Shown: positions 21,852 through 23,670 of the stretch, in pieces
Numbering within the stretch: the first letter of the stretch is position 1
Layout: each line of letters starts with the position of its first letter
Origin: a virus
IMG/VR virus record: IMGVR_UViG_3300048582_000022
Coordinates: 1 to 23,670 of that record
Direction: 5' to 3' (one strand)
DNA length: 23,670 nt
Made by a program: the position numbers and the translations under genes
The notes under the pieces: generated by a model
What the model was told of the DNA's origin: nothing
The model's database searches: none
Seen by the model: the letters and a program-made list of their open reading frames with translations, nothing else

Positions 21852-21879
21852 AGCATACGCAGATGGGGTCACTTGTCAA
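21852..21879 (-). promoter_or_regulatory. Sigma-70-like promoter for the late operon
   Basis: On the minus strand: -35 TTGACA (perfect, 21879 to 21874), 16-base spacer, -10 TATGCT (21857 to 21852). The predicted start is near 21845. It lies between the Trp-rich gene stop (21886) and the first small late gene (21780). It is the only well-formed minus-strand promoter I found, so it probably drives the whole structural and lysis operon. Confidence 0.7.
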
Positions 21880-21885
21880 GCGCTT

Positions 21886-22065
21886 TCACTCGCATCTTTT
21901 CATTCGCCTGAACTTAAACCGCCAGCCGCGCCAGTTGCACCACGCTTCGCCTCCGTAGCGTTCGCCGTAAAGGGGGGGCTTCCACGGCGCTTTGATGTGC
22001 AGCCACCAGTCGCACAGGATGAAGCCAAAAGAACCATCTTTCCACTTCCACCATACCTGGTTCAT
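21886..22065 (-). CDS. Trp-rich basic small protein
   Basis: A 59-residue protein from the ATG at 22065, overlapping the upstream stop as ATGA. Nine of 59 residues are Trp (5, 6, 8, 20, 21, 28, 42, 45, 48), and Phe and Tyr add six more. The C terminus is strongly basic (RFKFRRMKRCE). There is no clear membrane helix, though the aromatic clusters could bind membranes or nucleic acid. It lies just before the late promoter. Its family and function are not recognised. The coupled start favours a real gene. Confidence 0.5.
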   Translation of the reverse strand: MNQVWWKWKDGSFGFILCDWWLHIKAPWKPPLYGERYGGEAWCNWRGWRFKFRRMKRCE

Positions 22066-22661
22066 TTCACCACCATCCGCAAAGCCTGCACGGCAACACT
22101 GCCTGTTGTGGTTGGCTTCCGGTCGCGCCACAAGTCGCCATCGCCTAGGAAGCCGTTCAGCGCGCCGCGTAGCGCCCATTTCAGCGGGGGTGCGGGCAGG
22201 GCGTTGATCTTGGCTTCCCACTCGGCCCAGGACTTCTTGGCGGCCTCAGCCCGTTCGGCTGGGGTGCGCAGGTCCACGCGCAAGCTGGGGTCGGTCTCCA
22301 TCGGCTCTGGCAGCATGGGGATTGCCGCGCCTTGCGGATCGCCTGTCTGGCCTATCACCAAGAGGCGATAGTTGCGATGGCTTGCGGACAGGGCTTCCCA
22401 GGCGTTGACCAGATCGGCGCGGTCATCCCCGGTGGCCATGTGGCGAATGCACAAGCCCATGTCGGTGCCGCAGATGGGCTGTTGCGCTTCCTTGGGATCG
22501 GTAACGCCGGATCTGCGGATGCGGGCGGTGGTGACGGTCAAGCGGGCGTCCTCCGGCTGGTTGGTGTGGCGGCGGTCGCGGCCTGTGGGGCGCTGGTCTA
22601 CGGATTGGCCGCCGGGCAGGCTGATCTTGCGGCGGCGCTTGCGTTCGGCTTTGCTGGTCAT
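22062..22661 (-). CDS. Basic protein of unknown function
   Basis: A 199-residue protein from the ATG at 22661, with AGAGGA upstream. Residues 1-55 are very basic and probably disordered (KAERKRRRK near the start). Residues 60-75 include a Cys pair (CGTDMGLCIRH). ADLVNAWEALSASHRNYRLL at 82-101 looks like a conserved helical block, and RMVVK ends the protein. It is placed after a methyltransferase gene and ahead of the late promoter, a place where many phages keep regulators. No DNA-binding motif can be named. Function is unknown. Confidence 0.6.
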   Translation of the reverse strand: MTSKAERKRRRKISLPGGQSVDQRPTGRDRRHTNQPEDARLTVTTARIRRSGVTDPKEAQQPICGTDMGLCIRHMATGDDRADLVNAWEALSASHRNYRLLVIGQTGDPQGAAIPMLPEPMETDPSLRVDLRTPAERAEAAKKSWAEWEAKINALPAPPLKWALRGALNGFLGDGDLWRDRKPTTTGSVAVQALRMVVK

Positions 22662-22775
22662 TGCCTGTATCCTCTGAAAGCGGGCCGCTGGTGGCCTCTG
22701 TGGGTTTCGGGTGTCCGGTATCGTGAAAACGCGGGAAGGCCGTTTCTCGGCGCGCTGGTGAAGCGTGGCGGGGTG

Positions 22776-23495
22776 TTACAGGTCAAAGCCCTCTTGCACG
22801 GGCGCTTGGCGGGCTTGCGGGATCAGCAAGTCAGGCTGGCGGGCGGCCTCGTCCACGCGCTTGCAGGCGATGGCGAAATAGTCCGGGTCCAGTTCAATGC
22901 CGGTGCCGTTGCGGCCCATGCGTTGGCAGGCGACTAGCGTGGTGCCGCTGCCCATGAAGGGGTCTAGGATGGTCTGAGCGTTGGGAAGGAAGCCGAGGCA
23001 CCATTCCATCAAGGCGACTGGCTTCTGGGTGGGGTGAAGGCGCGTCTTTTCTTTGGCGTGAAGCCCAGAACCGTTGTAAGTAAACTGCTTCACCGCGTCA
23101 CCAGGCAGGCTTGACCATGCAAGCTCGCCATCGCCAAAGCTTGGCATTGTCTGGCATTTGTCCCAAAACAGCCATTTGCCTTGCGGCGGCAAAAGGTCTG
23201 CGAAAAATTGGCCGCCCCAGATGATATGAGCATCAGCTGAATCGGTGATCAGGTTAAAGGCGTCAACTGGCGGTCGGTCGGCATCCCATCCGCCAGCATA
23301 TCGCTTGACGTGCCGTGCGCGCCGAACTCCATCGCCAAAGCCTGAAAAGCCGCCAGTTCCCACGCCGCGATCCATCTTGATTCCATACGGCGGGTCAGTC
23401 ACCACCGCGTCAAACCGGCCCAACAGCGGCATGACTTGCAGGCAGTCGCCAAGGATCAGCCGCTGGCCGCCAATGCGCTCTTCCTTGATGATCAT
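22776..23495 (-). CDS. DNA methyltransferase, N6-adenine/N4-cytosine type (beta class)
   Basis: A 239-residue protein. The catalytic motif IV DPPY is at 34-37 and the AdoMet-binding motif DPFMGSGTT at 178-186. The catalytic motif comes first, which is the beta-class order. HPTQKPVALMEW at 154-165 and GTGIELDPDYF at 197-207 are further family motifs. It would methylate a specific site in phage DNA, most likely adenine N6, and so protect against host restriction or mark DNA for packaging. The ATG at 23495 overlaps the upstream stop as ATGA; a GTG five codons earlier is also open. No restriction enzyme gene lies beside it. The 114 bases after its stop hold no gene I can support. Confidence 0.92.
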   Translation of the reverse strand: MIIKEERIGGQRLILGDCLQVMPLLGRFDAVVTDPPYGIKMDRGVGTGGFSGFGDGVRRARHVKRYAGGWDADRPPVDAFNLITDSADAHIIWGGQFFADLLPPQGKWLFWDKCQTMPSFGDGELAWSSLPGDAVKQFTYNGSGLHAKEKTRLHPTQKPVALMEWCLGFLPNAQTILDPFMGSGTTLVACQRMGRNGTGIELDPDYFAIACKRVDEAARQPDLLIPQARQAPVQEGFDL

Positions 23496-23670
23496 TCCAC
23501 CCGCTCCCACATCGTCGTGTGTTGTCCCACGCGCCGGAACTTCACCCGGCCCTCGTCGCCAAGCTGCGAAAGCAAATCGGTCGCGTAGCTTTTGCCGAAC
23601 CCAAGGCGCGCGGCCACTTCCCGGCTTGTTGCAGGCAGTAGCGCGAGTATCTGCTCCTTGCGATCAGCCT
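23492..23670 (-). CDS. Partial winged-helix / HTH-like protein (3' end only)
   Basis: An open frame enters at the right edge and ends in TGA 23492-23494, overlapping the methyltransferase ATG. The 58 visible residues read like a helix-turn-helix with wing: KEQILALLPATSREVAARLG, then SYATDLLSQLGDEGRVKFRR and HTTMWERVE. The pattern (first helix, SREVAARLG turn helix, recognition-like helix with LLSQLGDEG, then a strand wing) is like a MarR/ArsR-type winged helix. The 5' end lies outside the window, so total size and start are unknown. It may regulate the phage genes upstream of the late promoter. Confidence 0.6.
   Translation of the reverse strand, partial: ADRKEQILALLPATSREVAARLGFGKSYATDLLSQLGDEGRVKFRRVGQHTTMWERVE

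Noticed and set aside
21781-21879. Upstream extension of the 69-residue gene to a TTG at 21879
   Set aside because: That TTG is part of the -35 box and the extension crosses the leader hairpin. The ATG at 21780 has a good ribosome site.
22776-23495. Complete restriction-modification system
   Set aside because: Only the methyltransferase is present; neighbours show no nuclease motif.

Overview
The window looks like 23.7 kb of a tailed bacteriophage or prophage genome with a P22-like (short-tailed, podovirus) virion plan. It is GC-rich. The protein style, with Ala/Gly-rich proteins and few Lys codons, and the kind of small hypothetical genes suggest an alphaproteobacterial host, perhaps Rhodobacteraceae; this is inference only. 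I see no integrase, repressor, replication gene or host gene, so I cannot say whether the phage is temperate.

Almost everything is on the minus strand and is read from high to low coordinates. At the right edge is the 3' part of a winged-helix-type protein, coupled to a DNA methyltransferase (22776-23495), then a basic protein of unknown function (22062-22661) and a tryptophan-rich 59-residue protein (21886-22065). A sigma-70-like promoter (21852-21879) with a strong leader hairpin (21803-21830) then appears to open the late region. It starts with three small coupled ORFs (21147-21780), followed by terS, terL, portal, scaffold, coat, a gp4-like head-completion protein and a gp10-like tail hub. 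This is the P22 order.

A block of small beta-rich structural proteins follows (9349-13726). It holds a repeat-bearing fibre-like protein, a widespread phage fibre-like family protein, two same-length paralogues in tandem, a 20-residue-repeat protein and a GNAT-like protein. The DNA-ejection block comes next (4753-9358): a gp7-like protein, a structural lysozyme, and two large internal proteins in the gp20 and gp16 positions. Three tail-fibre or receptor-binding candidates (1643-4521) and a lysis cassette (140-1597) complete the operon. The lysis cassette comprises an XhlA-like membrane protein, an M15 endolysin, a holin and overlapping inner and outer spanins.

Genes are packed with 1- or 4-nt start/stop overlaps, indicating one translationally coupled late transcript. 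The single exception is a 63-residue two-helix membrane protein on the plus strand (4565-4756). It has its own near-consensus promoter and Shine-Dalgarno site and sits in the only sizeable gap in the tail region. It is a compact autonomous 'moron' and the best candidate here for an undescribed function.
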